This document shows, one piece after another, positions 30,421-43,112 of a DNA stretch of 64,000 bases (position 1 is its first letter; each line of letters opens with the position of its first letter). The notes beneath the pieces were generated by a model, which was not told where the DNA came from, made no database searches, and saw nothing but the letters and a program-made list of their open reading frames with translations. The position numbers and the translations under genes were made by a program. The DNA is taken from contig NC_088320.1 in NCBI RefSeq assembly GCF_910592395.1, forward strand, positions 16,552,501 to 16,616,500, given 5' to 3'. The DNA is from Lineus longissimus. Its lineage: Eukaryota > Nemertea > Pilidiophora > Heteronemertea > Lineidae.

Positions 30421-33400
30421 ATTTAAAACCACTGATTACGTCAGGATGGTGTTGCATTTGGATAAAAATCGTTGGATGCTTTATTGGACCAGACAAATGG
30501 TTACTTTTAAAGGACCAATTGAGTAATTAGTTGCAATAAAGGACCGCCCGAGTAATATCGAATAATCAGTTGCCAAGGTCCAACCAAGTATAAATTACAT
30601 TTTGTATTTGCATTAAAAGTCCAACCAACCCAAAGGGAGACTTCCGACCTTTGAGATGGCCATCAAAAATTCCCCAATTTAACTATTTTTTTTTTAAAGG
30701 GGACCTATAGGCAAGATCTATGTGGTCCAATTGATTGCTCCAGACAGTTGGGGATTGCCCCCCTTCCCCCTCGATGATATAGTTCAGCTTTAAAGACATG
30801 GAGTTTTGTTTTCATGTTTGCGTGTTCTATATTAATGTGATCACGATGGTCATTACACAGTCTGGCCGTTAATCACTATGTGCACTCGGCATTATCCAAT
30901 GTAAACTTGAGCTGGCAATGCCAACATGAGAATTGTACAAATGGCCGATAGTTATTCATAGGCCACATCACTCGTTCAGTTTGGGTGAGGTGGGTTGGTA
31001 GAATTGATGATGTGAGGTGAACTTGTGACCATCTTGACTCACAGGTTTTGGTTCCCTCCGGCAGATCCAGACTCCCTCCAAATGGAGTCAGTACCTTGGA
31101 TGGTTCAAATGTAAATCTTAAACATTTCTCAGAAATACACACACTAAAACAACCAGAAACGCCACATCCCAGACAGTTTCCTGGCCATCGCTGTGGTTCA
31201 TTTCAGAGTCAATAGTCTTGATGAACGATCCAATACAAAAGACCAGGCTTTCTACATACGGGCAACCTAATCTTAGACATCAGAATAATAAATATCAACA
31301 GTACTGATGAATCAAACCACTGCTGATTTGTCAAAGTATGGACAACTGCATGACGATTCATCATCTTGACAACACAGCAGAATAGAGACAAGAGACTATT
31401 CAGGCGGAAGCCAGTTTTCGTTGCTTCAGTCATCATCATGAGTTTAGTCGCCCGTATGTGCTGTACTTTCCTTCAAAGGAATAAAGAACAATAACAAGAT
31501 GTTTATGAATGAATGACCAAACTTGTTCAAGTCAAATGAGAATCAAGTTCTATTAATTGGTTAATACAAAATAGCACACACATGATTGACAGGGGAATTT
31601 CTAATTGACAATGGAGAGTTGAACAAGAAGCAAGATGAGGATGGCTGCAATAGGCACTTTCGAGGAGGACAGCCAGAGCCAATTTAATAAGACTCAATGA
31701 AGGTCTGCCTCAGAAGGCAATCTAATATCGGGCTCGGTAGGAACAGTTCTTCAACAGCGCTGAACGAATCACCTGCCCGCACAGACGAAATATCATTGTT
31801 CCATTCTCCGAGGAAGAGGTTACAATTCTGTTGTCTGTAACTTCTTTATTGGAGAGTGAGAGAACTGCAATGCACCTCCATCCCTCCTTGATTGAAGAGG
31901 ATACATTGTGACAGATTATGTGGTGAGTGCTGCCCCCTACATGCAGGATGGTGTATTAACGTCTCCTAACCGATTGTCACAGTTGTGCCCCTCAAATTGC
32001 TTCAAGTTTTCAAATGTTAATTCTAAACAATTTCTTGGATAACACAATGAATTCATAGCAAGAATAAGACTAGTATTAACTCTTGAATACAAGGTTCATA
32101 TAAGATTTGCTTCCTACCAATTTATTTTTACCAGTTGTGCATTTACACCTATAAACCGTAACCGAAAGATGCAAGGATCTGCAAGCGATTTGAAAAAAAT
32201 TATGTGACAGGTTGCCCCTACTATTCATTGCAAAAAGTCATTTAATGTGGATATCGTCCAGTTCACTTGAACTTGAAATTGACCTTAGTTACCTTAGTGA
32301 CCTTAGTTACATTTACCTACACCAGGGCGTGGCTTTTAGCGGTGCCTTCACAGTACTTCATATCTTTCAACAATATATGAAATAAAATTGAATTTCTGGA
32401 TATACAGACAAACAATAAAGACAAGTGAGTAGGATGTTCCAAAAAAACTGTCATTGTTGGGTTGTGAGCAGCTGAGAAATAAACAGACCCCAGTGTGGGA
32501 CACCGAGATGGGACAGAGCTCAGAGCAAACAACTGAAAAATTTCCCAAGTGGAAATCTGTCCTTAGAACTGCCCTTACTTGCAAAAATATGCTTCTAACA
32601 TCCTTATTTTTGGCTCAATTTTGAAAATATAAAGGCCCACAGAGAGTTGGGGCAGAAATCTTTCAATTTCTGTTGTCAAATTTAACCCTTTTCAGGAGGG
32701 GAAACTGAAATTGCTATTTTCCTGGACCACTTGAAATTACGAATGGCGTACCATCCTAAGCTGACACTTCAATACAACTTCTCACATCTGTTGGTAAAAA
32801 ATGTTTCTGAAGGTGCCAGGTGACCAATTAGGCAGATACTCTAGACTCACCGATACAAGGCCAGTGATGAATATGCAAGCCAAGCCAAGATATTATTCAC
32901 ATTGTCGTTTGATGCCATTCAACATTGTTTAATCGGGATGAACAGAGAGGGCAACAACAATTTGTCTTAATGGTTTATGCCATTCACCTCTGCATCACCA
33001 TTCAGAACGCCACCACACCCATCAAGGCATTTCACTTTATTATCAATGCCATTTATTTTATTTACGATTCGTTGCCAATAGACCTGCACTGATAGATGGT
33101 GAATACACCATAATCACTGATAGAAGTTTACTTCATTCCCAATGACGACCACAGTCAATGAATGTACCTCACCATGACTTGAAGACATGTTTGGGCCAAT
33201 CAGTATGAAGTGACCTTGGCCGATTTAATGCATTGTACTGGGGGAAGTCACGCGTTGAATAAATGAACCGGTCTCAGACCAGTGAGTCGAGAGTATAATC
33301 TTGCATATTCTCTGCTTGCATTTTGTAACGCCATTATACGTGATTTCAAAAGTTGATAACGACTCATCTTCATTCATTCTTGATGTTATGTGTAGGCCTA

Positions 33401-34340
33401 CTGTCATTAGACTTAAGGTTTGCCATAGCCACAGTCAACGAAACATTTCAACAAAATCAATTCAAATGCAGCAGTTTGAAACCTAAATGTACATAGAGAC
33501 ACTAAAAGTCTTCTAATGATGAAATGGGCTGGTCTCTAGCATGGAGGCCAATGCAAGCAGGGACGGAATAATGTCATCAAATAATCCTAGTTCCGGTCAT
33601 GAGTGGAGAATGGGTGCCTATCACCATAACTGTCCTTGGAATGTATAAGACACCCCTATGATACCTCTTATGAGATCTCCCAATGATTAATTTCCTGAGT
33701 ATTGGGTGAGTCCATTGTATCAACGGGGAGTAATGGTGCGAATAGTAAACACTGTCAAAACTAAAATAATATTGTGAATATGAAAATATGAAAAAAGCGA
33801 ATAAATATTTGATCAGCAGTTGATGTGGCGTTAGTGTTGTTGCCAAGGAGACGGAGTTATAAGGCTGAATGGCAGTCACAGACTCGTACATTGTTCCAAA
33901 TGAGCGCCCCTCGTGTCAGTGTGCGGTTTTTAGCAAAAACTTGACATGAAATCGACACAGTCGACGCCAGAAGGCGGCCATATTTTTTCTCCCAAAAGAG
34001 CTACCACTAGGGGCGCTGCATCTGCATCTCTTACAAACACAAAAAAAAACACATAAATCTGGTACAATAGCGTGTGAGGCAGATTTCCAATGTCCTGACT
34101 AACATTATTACTTTACACAGCACTCTCAGCAATTCCCTATGCCGCAAGTATCCAAGTAGAGTATTTCAGATATTGGATTTCACAGTAATACAGATGTCTA
34201 ACGCCCAGCGAGAGCACTCTTCCCGAACCCTTAGCAACAACACTCCATTTCTATGCATTAATGTCTACTCTAAATCATCCACGAGAAATAATTGCCTTCA
34301 GAGCATGAAGTGTATTCAAGCCAGACGTTCCAGCTTTTTT
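30421..34340. other. Intergenic DNA, no recognised feature
   Basis: AT-leaning unique-looking sequence. Short open frames (for example minus 30876-31142 and 31209-31439) match no family I know. GGCGGCCATATTTT near 33975-33988 resembles a gene start on the minus strand (MAAFWRRLCRF), but it closes after 21 codons with no convincing donor. Confidence 0.4.
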
Positions 34341-34351
34341 AAAGGAGTACG

Positions 34352-34728
34352 TGGCCTGCCAGGTGTTCGAACTTACCAAGTGGCAAGCCAGGCATTCCAA
34401 CTTACCGAGTGGCAAGCCAGGCATTCCAACTTACCGAGTGGCAAGCCAGGCATTCCAACTTACCGAGTGGCAAGCCAGGCATTCCAACTTACCAAGTGGC
34501 AAGCCAGGCATTCCAACTTACCGAGTGACCTGCTAGGCATTCCAACTTACCGAGTGGCAAGCCAGGCATTCCAACTTACCGAGTGGCCTGCTAGGCATTC
34601 CAACTTACCGAGTGGCCTGCCAGGCGTTCGAACTTACCAAGTGGCAAGCCAGGCATTCCAACTTACCGAGTGGCAAGCCAGGTATTCCAACTTACCGAGT
34701 GACCTGCTAGGCATTCCATCTTACCAAG
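34352..34728 (+). repeat. 29-bp minisatellite, 13 copies
   Basis: Unit TGGCAAGCCAGGCATTCCAA + CTTACCGAG, from 34352 to 34728 with exact 29-bp spacing; variants are CCTGCC/CCTGCT in place of CAAGCC. A 230-codon frame runs through it only because the unit lacks stops. Confidence 0.96.
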
Positions 34729-35430
34729 TGGCAATCATTCACGTATGTACAATCACCAGTGTCTGATACATACATAAATCTCAGAATGTTCAAGTACAAC
34801 CATTTCATATGTTTAAAGGGAGAGTCATCTCATAGTTCTCATATCTGAATGACGAGCATCAGTTTCTAGTACATGTGGAAATGGTACAGATGGCGACACT
34901 GAGATCGCAGGGCGTCACATTCTCAAAGTCTTGTTTGTCAAGATGTGTAGGATGTCTTCCAACTGTAGGACATTTTTTGACGAACAAATACTATGAAGGC
35001 CAAGTTTCAGCAGATTAGTGTGCATTATAACTACACAACAGCAACAATACCAAGTACGTGAACATCATAGGCCTTTCATGATGAAAGCTGTCACAACAAT
35101 ATCAATATACAATCATTGGGTGTAACTAGAATTACTGCTGCCCATGACAACCCATAGTATTCCCAGCTAACTGCGAGAGAATTGAGATCATTGGAAATGG
35201 AATGCATGAAATATACAAGCCGAATCACATCTCTTGGCGTTGCAATGGACTATTGCTACATGTTCACTACATTCTGACCCGATAAGGTGATGGCTACAAA
35301 TACACAATATAGGCAGCCATATTGAACTATGATAAGAATATATGGCAGGAGGATTGTACTGGACGGTATTTATTGAGTATAAAGATCTTAAAGCACATAG
35401 TAGATGTTATCACCAGAAACACATGGCTTT

Positions 35431-35525
35431 ATCTACACTGGAATAACTCTTGATAACCAGTCATTCATCTACATGTCATCTACACTGGAATAACTCTTGA
35501 TAACCAGTCATTCATCTACATGTCA
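35431..35525 (+). repeat. 47-bp tandem duplication
   Basis: CATCTACACTGGAATAACTC to CATCTACATGT is repeated twice without change, directly adjacent. Confidence 0.85.
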
Positions 35526-35779
35526 TCATACCTCCATGATGTCATCTACAAAATCAACATTTTGCATTCTTTATTTAAAAGATTTTGAGAATATTTCTCG
35601 GATAATCATATTTTCTATTTTGTTGGATAACGAAATTTCTCTTTAGATTTTTTCCACAGAAACTAGTTTTGGTGAATTTCATTTTCGCAAGTTGAACAGC
35701 TTAATTTTAAAATATGCAAAAAAAAAGGAGGAATGACACCAAAAATCTTAAAGTTGACCAACGGTTGACTTGTAGTGGA

Positions 35780-35858
35780 CGCATGTCATGTCATGTCAGA
35801 TCATGTCAGATCATGTCATGTCATGTCATGTCATGTCATGTCAGATCATGTCATGGTA
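35780..35858 (+). repeat. (CATGT)n microsatellite with CAGAT interruptions
   Basis: Pentamer array of CATGT interrupted by CAGAT pieces. Each CATG is self-complementary. Confidence 0.9.
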
Positions 35859-35859
35859 T

Positions 35860-38420
35860 TTAGCCTTAGATGATGACCCATGTCACCCCGAAACAACCTC
35901 TGGTCATGGGCAAAAATAACCGGGACTGAAACAGTCATGGGCTCAAATGACCAGGCCTAAACTGGTCATCTGTCAAAATGGGTGTATATCAATAACATGG
36001 TTGGTATCACGTCTACCTCTTATCACTGCCCTTACAAACAATGAGATGCAGGCATGATATTAATGATTTCATGACAAAAGCAGTCAGACAAGGAACTTCA
36101 GGTAGAATATAAGTATAGGGTGTTGCTTAAAAATCAGGGCAGTTTTAGAATTGAATAACTTTTTAATATTTTTAGATCAGTAGAATTCTTATTCAGCAGT
36201 CTATTTCAGCAGTGTGTTACTGAAGGAAGCATTTAGGATAAATCTAATTGCTTCTAATTTCCATTGCAAATATCATATTTGGAAAATTTATAACGCTATT
36301 CAACTTGAAAACTAACCAGACTTTTAATCAACACTCTGTATGACAGACACTTATCACACTGTGCTTGTTAAACTTTTAAATACTGGTACATGTGGTATAT
36401 TGTTGACCTCTTGAAATAACACTTATAGATTTTATGTTCTCGGCAAGTGACTCGACCGTAGTTCCCCGCACCAAATGTCAGGGGCACATCTGTCCGGGCC
36501 AACTAAGGCCGAACCACGCACCAACAACGGAAGTAGTATTCACTCAGTGCAAAGTACAACAGTGCATCAATCACATCTTGCATTATATTTTGGAAAAGTT
36601 ACATCACAACATTCAAACCAATCGTGTTAGGTAATTTTTTTAAATTATCGAGTCGTCAAGTCCTTTCTTGGCGCGTCAACCGAACACTGGTGACAGCGCC
36701 ATCTCTTAGGACAATCATGCGACACTACGATCGAGGTTCGATACTCACGTGGGGGATGGACAGAGAAACACGCACAAAACACAAACGACCACAATATGAA
36801 AATGTTGCTCTGTTTTGGGGAAAACTCAAATCCTCGCATTATGTCTTTATATGAACCCACCCACAATCCTCAACCGATGATGCATAATGACTCCAAATCA
36901 CACAACATCTGTTATCAAACACAGAATTATACATTTTTTTGTTTATAAAACCACAGCACCCAGCCCCGCCAAGGCACCAGATAAATCTAGGACAGATTCT
37001 CATTAAGACAGTCTCTTAAAGGAACAACAAGGGTGTAGTATTAACCTGGCCGAGGGAATATTTCCCCTGGTTGCCACCATGAGCTGACACTAGTCACATG
37101 CTGATCTCTGATAATCATTTTCATCAGTGTTGCCTGGCAGTTTTGGACAGGGCTTGTTAATTTCAGACAGGCCTATGGTTACGCCGTTCTAGAGCATTGT
37201 TCATTGCAGATCAATTATAAGAGAAATTATGGTCCTGCTGAAGCCATTTTTGTATGAAAAATCAACATCTCATACCCAACAAGTTGTCCCTTTAAGTGAG
37301 AAACTATCTTTCAAATCTGCTAAAACAGCCTTAACATCATTAGTGTGTTTTGCATATAAAACTTCAAAGTCTGGAATATTTTCAAAAGTCACTTGGCCAA
37401 AATCAGACAGCGTTTGGCTAAAACAAGTCAAATACTGCTAAATTTTCCCAGCAAATTTTAGCTTTTTTGCGTGCAGTTTCAACCAGATATAAAGTGGATT
37501 ATAGTTAGTTGTTGCCCCAGAAAGCGTTACAAGTATTTCAAACATTTAACGCATCTGTCAAAGTTGGCCTGGACGAAAATATGTTTAGCACATGCTGCAT
37601 ATTAATATTGAATTATCTAATTAACTACCTGGTAAATTCAATGCTCCTCATTTAAAAGATTCGAACAAAATAATTTTTATTGACCTTCTAATATTGTGAT
37701 GGTTGTTTTCAGATGGATATAAAATATGCACCGGTACAACAAAACAATGTTGTTTTAATACGTGTCAAAATAAAGTGAGCACACTTGCACGCCATTAAAG
37801 GAAGTGGTTGTAAGAATTAGGAGGGTCCAAGTTAATGTCAGCCATCCCATCATGTTAAACTTTCGCAATGTACATCTGCAAGTTAAAGATAGACTACACG
37901 GAGGAGCCAGGTCATTCAGAGGAAGTTATACAGAGTAGCCAATAGGTGACCTTGACAAAGGTTACACCTTGACTGTGACCTTGACCGTGTAAGACCTTCA
38001 CCTTGCATCTTGCCTTAAAGGAGGAGAGTTTTGAGGTGATGTTGGCCCAGTAATTATGATATTTCAATAACAGTCCTTGAGTTCCATGGGGGGGGGGGGG
38101 GGGGGTATAGGATAAATCAGAAAATGTACACAAATCTCACTCTAACGTCCTCTACAAAGGCACACTGGAAACATCATAAGTGTCGGCCTGACATTATCTC
38201 ACACGCCTCCTTCTTTAATTGACAGATAAGTGGTAATGTTAGTATTTCAACTGGTGCACCTACCCATCAATTACTTTTGAATAGAAAACCCTAAGCCTAC
38301 ATACAGTGTGTCTCGAAAAGTTACTTCACGATGAAGTTTACCGAAATGTTCACTTAACAGACATAATCAGATGTTTATTTTTCACTAAAACATCAAAACT
38401 CTCAACGTTTGGTACAACCA
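35860..38420. other. Intergenic DNA, no recognised gene
   Basis: Nothing supportable was found. A poly(G) run of about 17 lies at 38089-38105. Short frames (36434, 36624, 37229) show no family resemblance. Confidence 0.4.
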
Positions 38421-38423
38421 CTA

Positions 38424-38583
38424 CAGTGGAACCTCCCTTAGCGGACACCTCTCTTACTAGGACACCCTATCTATTAAGGACACAGAGTTTGTCCCAAATT
38501 GGTCATTCACATTCAATTTGACCTCTGTAATAAGGACAGTACTTGTCAGTCCCGAGGGTGTCATTAATAGAGAGGTTCTACTG
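38424..38583. mobile_element. TA-flanked MITE, copy C (best-preserved, 160 bp)
   Basis: CAGTGGAACCTCCCTTAGCG at the left and TAATAGAGAGGTTCTACTG at the right, with TA immediately outside both ends (38422-38423, 38584-38585). Internal GGACACC/GGTGTC pairs extend the inverted repeats. A second degraded fragment (ATTAAGGACACCCTC) follows at 38609-38670. Confidence 0.82.
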
Positions 38584-38859
38584 TATTTAGTACTATAAGA
38601 GAGACAGCTATAACACTATTAAGGACACCCTCTTAAAAAGAACCACAGTGGGTGCCATATTGGTCATTTCCAAAACAATGGGAGTCAAGATACTATTGAG
38701 ATTATCGGTCTTAAACTGCTTCTCTGCGAGATTCACCAATATTCTTGAATATCACCAACGACTGAAAGACACTTGGAGGAATACTAAGAACCAACTGGGA
38801 CCAAGGAGAAACTGACAATAGCTCTAGGGTGGGGAATTCGAGGAAGAAGATTGGATATC

Positions 38860-39150
38860 CTGCCATTGGCAAACCACTGGAAAGCTATTTGCCAGTGCTG
38901 GCAAGACACAGGGCAACACTGGTAACCCACTGGTAAGCCACTGGCCAGCCATTGGCTAACCACAGGTATTCCCATGGCAGGCTATTAACAAACCATTGGT
39001 CTCCCACTGGCCAGCCATTGGCTAACCACAGGTATTCCCATGGCAGGCTATTAACAAACCATTGGTCTCACACTGGCCAGCCATTGGCTGACGTCTGGCA
39101 AACTATTTGAAGCCAATCGGGAAAGCATTGACAAGTCACTGACAAACCAT
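38860..39150 (+). repeat. Imperfect repeats of a 'ccattggcaag' motif including a 62-bp duplication
   Basis: CTGGCCAGCCATTGGCTAAC to CAAACCATTGGTCTC occurs at about 38942 and 39008. The flanks contain many shorter (A/T)TTGGC/GCCA variants on the same theme. Confidence 0.7.
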
Positions 39151-39612
39151 TGGCAAGCCAAACTATTTTCTACGATGAATTGTGGATCTAATATGGTCTT
39201 AAGAAGTTGCACATTGAAAATTGCTGCCTTCTTCTCCTCAGTCCCAGTGGCAAAGGCTACTTGAAAACATTTGTCTGCAGTCGGGACTTCGTAGGGTACC
39301 GGTACCGAGAAAGATATATCACAGCGACAATGGTTACCATGGTAACAGCAGTTCTTAAAGAACGTGGAAAATTTAAATTCACGACTCTAACACGTAAATA
39401 TGAAACAAAATAAAATTTCTCAAATAAAAATTCTCATTTTAAAAGCATATCAAATTACCATTCACATGGAGGCAACTAATGTTGAAAAGCATTTCAGATA
39501 AACCATTCTGAAAATGAGGGGGAACAAGTTTCAGGTGTGGACGGTTTTGTTCTTGAAATGCCACGTCTCGTATTAAGGCCACGAAGAGTGCAACGATCAT
39601 GTTAGACCATGT

Positions 39613-39732
39613 CATGATGTACCACATCACCTCATGATGTACCACATCACCTCATGATGTACCACATCACCTCATGATGTACCACATCACCTCATGATGT
39701 ACCACATCACCTCATGATGCACCAAATAATAT
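39613..39732 (+). repeat. 20-bp tandem repeat, 6 copies, just past the desaturase stop codon
   Basis: CATGATGTACCACATCACCT repeats every 20 bp from 39613, within the expected 3'UTR of the minus-strand desaturase. It ends 25 bp short of the stop codon, so unlike the NEMP and DNPEP arrays it does not include the stop. Confidence 0.93.
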
Positions 39733-39756
39733 CTTGAGTACAAAATTCTCTAAAGC

Positions 39757-41220
39757 TCATCTTGGATCAAGCTTGAAGTGCTTGGCAGAATGTTTCAGGT
39801 GGATAAGGGTTCTTTTCACCGCCTCAAACCAGCCGCACTCATCGTAAACAATGTCCAGATCTTTGCAAACCTTTTTAATATACTTGCTGGCCTCGCGGTA
39901 GTTGTGTCTCGGCATCGTGGGGTACAGGTGGTGTTCGATGTGGAAGTTTAACCCCCCGTGGAACCAGTCTAACCAGACAGGGTTTTTAATGTTGATGTTG
40001 CACTGGATCTGCATGCGGTACCAATCCTGCGACTCACAGACATCCTCCAGATGGAAGAAGTCCTTGGCGTAATGCGAGACGAGGAGTTGAACTGTGAGTA
40101 TTCCTTGCAGCATCGACGCGATGGAGTAAAATACGAACATCTCCCAGTACGACGGGAGATGTGAGAGGAGCAAGACCATCCACGTCCAGTGAGCAGCAAA
40201 CGCGACCCACTCAATGATGCGCGTCTCGTACTTGAAGCTGTCGATGATGATTCCCAGTCGCCCGATGATGATACAGACAGGTAGGAACGTATAATGCTGG
40301 ATGCGGACAAGTTTGGATTCAATATTGTCTTTGTAGAACGGGTAGAGTTTCGAATTCTGGGCCCAAATTGGTTCTTTCATCTGCGGGTCCCAAAACTCCT
40401 TGACATAATCGACAGTGTTGGTTAAAGCATGATGAACGAAGTGTTCGTCTCGCCACCAACTTGCGCTCAAACCGACACCGGTCGTTCCAAAGAAGATGCC
40501 AAAGAGTTGATCAATGTGACGGTTGTGTGTGACCTGGTTATGCATAAAGTCGTGGAGGAAGAAACCGCATTGTTGCCAGAACATCGCCAGGAAGATGCCA
40601 CCAAGGTAGTGGAGGTACCACTCTGAGCGCTGCGTTACCAGGTAAATACAGATACCAAACATCGAAAAGGTTATGGCAAACTTCATCGCATACCACGGCA
40701 TGCTCGTTTTAAAGAATCCTTTTTTCTGAAACACCACGAGTAAATCGGCGAAACGCTTGCCGGCCTCCTCAACGTTGTCGCGACTGTACGTTCCAACCGG
40801 CTGCCGATGTTTCAAGACGTCCTTTTCATGGAAGCCGTGGAACACCTCCGTGGCGTCTTTCCCGACGAAGTGTTCGATGACATCACCGCCAGGGTGATGA
40901 GGGATAAACGTTGTGATGTCATACCATTTCCCGGCGATACCAATCAGCTTTGGCTTCTTGGCCACGACACCGTTACCATTTTGCTCAGAACCATTCTGGA
41001 CATTTCCATTTTGGATTTTGCCGTTTTTGACATCGCCATTTTCTAGGTGTCCGTTTGTTATAGCCTTGGTTGACGGACCCGTACCGTTGCCATTGGAGAT
41101 TCGTTTGGTTATTTCAGAGTGACTGTAGCCGTTTGTTCGTTGATGTGTACCATTCTGCGGCAGTGCACAACTCGTGCCGTTAGGCTGGTCGCCGCTGTCT
41201 TTATCAGTTGCCTGTGTCAT
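39757..41220 (-). CDS. Cytochrome b5-type front-end fatty acid desaturase
   Basis: Uninterrupted 487-codon CDS, stop TGA at 39757-39759. Front-end desaturases (Delta-5/6/8 type) insert double bonds between an existing one and the carboxyl end of acyl chains, in the ER membrane with cytochrome b5 as donor domain. The cytochrome b5 haem motif HHPGG is at 108-112; histidine boxes are HDFMH (223-227), HFVHH (260-264) and HIEHH (427-431). Hydrophobic segments lie near 177-195, 203-222, 311-326 and 337-380. Oddities: residues 1-88 are an Asn-Gly-rich low-complexity stretch, the N-terminal part of a usual cytochrome b5 domain is not recognisable, and box 3 begins with His where front-end enzymes normally have Gln. 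The sequence TTCTTCTCCTTGCAG|AGCCGACC precedes the ATG, so a 5'UTR exon starts at 41228 and an upstream noncoding exon must exist. Substrate and regioselectivity cannot be read from sequence. Confidence 0.93.
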   Translation of the reverse strand: MTQATDKDSGDQPNGTSCALPQNGTHQRTNGYSHSEITKRISNGNGTGPSTKAITNGHLENGDVKNGKIQNGNVQNGSEQNGNGVVAKKPKLIGIAGKWYDITTFIPHHPGGDVIEHFVGKDATEVFHGFHEKDVLKHRQPVGTYSRDNVEEAGKRFADLLVVFQKKGFFKTSMPWYAMKFAITFSMFGICIYLVTQRSEWYLHYLGGIFLAMFWQQCGFFLHDFMHNQVTHNRHIDQLFGIFFGTTGVGLSASWWRDEHFVHHALTNTVDYVKEFWDPQMKEPIWAQNSKLYPFYKDNIESKLVRIQHYTFLPVCIIIGRLGIIIDSFKYETRIIEWVAFAAHWTWMVLLLSHLPSYWEMFVFYSIASMLQGILTVQLLVSHYAKDFFHLEDVCESQDWYRMQIQCNINIKNPVWLDWFHGGLNFHIEHHLYPTMPRHNYREASKYIKKVCKDLDIVYDECGWFEAVKRTLIHLKHSAKHFKLDPR

Positions 41221-41227
41221 GGTCGGC

Positions 41228-42390
41228 TCTGCAAGGAGAAGAAACGAGCATCTTTAATATTTAGTATTATGATACACAGGCACGGGGGGGGGGGGGGGTG
41301 GGGGGGTTGGGGGGGGGGGGGGGCACACACCAGGTGGGAGAAATAAATTGCAATCTCTAATTCTCTGAAAAAATTATTACAGAACAATCACAAGTTGCCA
41401 TTTCACAAAATCGCAAAAAAAACTGGGGTGAATATTTGTGGGTTTTGCGGTACCTTGATCTATGTGATGACTAATCATATTAAATCAAGGCACAATCCAA
41501 TTCTGCCATAATGTTTTCATTGATCTCATGAATATGCAAATTTCAAAATTCCAGTGACAGCTGACATTATAATGAAACTTGGATTTCTATGCATCCGCTC
41601 CTGAAAGATATGATATTTGCTGAAACTAACTCAAGCCAGACCCCAGTGCATACTATTACTAGTCACAAGAAGACGACCACTTTGACCCTCCCAGATCACT
41701 AGTATTTCAGCCCCCCCACCACACACACTTGGAGTGGACCCCCTACCTCCTCTATGAGGGTAGTTACTGAGTGATTGGTTGTTATATAAGTCGACATGTT
41801 GAATTAGCCTGTATTTCTGTAGTTCAGCATGACTTGCGGCTATCGCTCTGGAAGGGCTTCCCCAGCGCAGTTACATGAATATTACATATCTGTTATAACC
41901 ACTGCAGTCAGATATGGCATGTTTATATGTAGTAACAATCAAAAACAGAGATGCATATAGTGTTTGAGAGCAAGTTATTGCTGACAATCAGTTCAACGTG
42001 AACATGCACCCCTTTTGAAAAAAAGAGTGTTTTCACAATCACAGTCAGCCATGTTTGAGGGCAGCACAATGACTTGTCATACCTGACTTGACTGGATCAA
42101 ATACTGTCATGGTCATTTGGGCTAGCTTTCTTTTGTCTGTCCCTCCAGAGCATGGCAGGTGATGACGTCACGCGAAACCACTCTATATGTAAGAGTTATT
42201 CCGAAAAAGTGCCCGCTTTTTCATTTCTTCTGAGAAATTACTACATCCCAATTTCCCTAGGAACTTGCAAAGAGCACGCAGCATCAAAGTTTTCTTACTG
42301 GGGGGGGGGGGGGGGAAAAAGGCTTGTTATTGATATGAAGGCCACAGAAACTTGATGTCATGGTTCTCATCCACCACCCTCACATAATTT
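41228..42390 (-). other. 5'UTR intron of the desaturase and upstream DNA
   Basis: Minus-strand acceptor at 41229-41231. The upstream exon was not located. The plus strand has a G-rich stretch at 41284-41325 (16, 7 and 15 consecutive Gs separated by T or TT) and another G run at 42300-42315; otherwise nothing is recognised. Confidence 0.45.
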
Positions 42391-42404
42391 TGAGCCTGCA
42401 AAAA

Positions 42405-42800
42405 AAAATCCAATCCAATCTGGTCTGGTCTGGTCTGATCCAATCTAACCCAATCCAATCCAACCTATTTAAATCAAATCTGATCCAATCCGATCTGATC
42501 TGATCCAACCCAGCCCAATCCGATCCGATCCAACCCAACCCAATTTGATCTGATCCAACCCAACCCAATCCAATCTGATCCAACCCAGCCCAATCCGATC
42601 CAATCCAACCCAACCCAATTTGATCTGATCCAATCCAATCTGATCCAACCCAGCCCGATCCGATCCAACCCAACCCAATTTGATCTGATCCAACCCAACC
42701 CAATCCAATCTGATCCAACCCAGCCCAATCCGATCCGATCCAACCCAACCCAATTTGATCCGATCCAACCCAACCCAATCCAATCCAACCCAACCAAATT
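42405..42800. repeat. Low-complexity array of CCAAT/CCAAC/TGATC/CGATC pentamers
   Basis: About 390 bp made of 5-bp words, with a higher-order unit of CCAACCCAACCCAATTTGAT followed by CTGATC or CGATC. Minus-strand frames of 120-137 codons (GWIGSDWAGLDQ-type) are open in all three registers only because of the repeat. Confidence 0.93.
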
Positions 42801-42860
42801 GAGCATTAACTGGAAATAAATTTGAGAACATCTCAAGAAACTTGGTGGAATAGTTTGATC

Positions 42861-43112
42861 ATCGCACGAGATCAGTTGTCACGTAATCCAACCTTGGCCT
42901 GCGACTGAGCTGGAGGACACGCCATCTATTGACTGTCTGATTGTCAAGTTACTCCTGGGAATACGTGCAGTGAGTGTAGAAAGCACATCGCACGAGATCA
43001 GTTGTCACGTAATCCAACCTTGGCCTGCGACTGAGCTGGAGGACACGCCATCTATTGACTGTCTGATTGTCGAGTTACTCCTGGGAATACGTGCAGTGAG
43101 TATAGAAACCAT
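42861..43112 (+). repeat. 126-bp tandem duplication
   Basis: ATCGCACGAGATCAGTTGTC starts at 42861 and 42987. The two copies differ at very few bases (for example TCAAG/TCGAG). Confidence 0.93.

Noticed and set aside
33900-34020. Gene start on the minus strand (ATGGCCGCCTTCTGG near 33988)
   Set aside because: The frame closes after 21 codons and no consensus donor precedes the stop.
42380-42836. Minus-strand 120-137-codon frames rich in GWIGSDWAGLDQ
   Set aside because: Pentamer low-complexity DNA open in every register; not protein-like.
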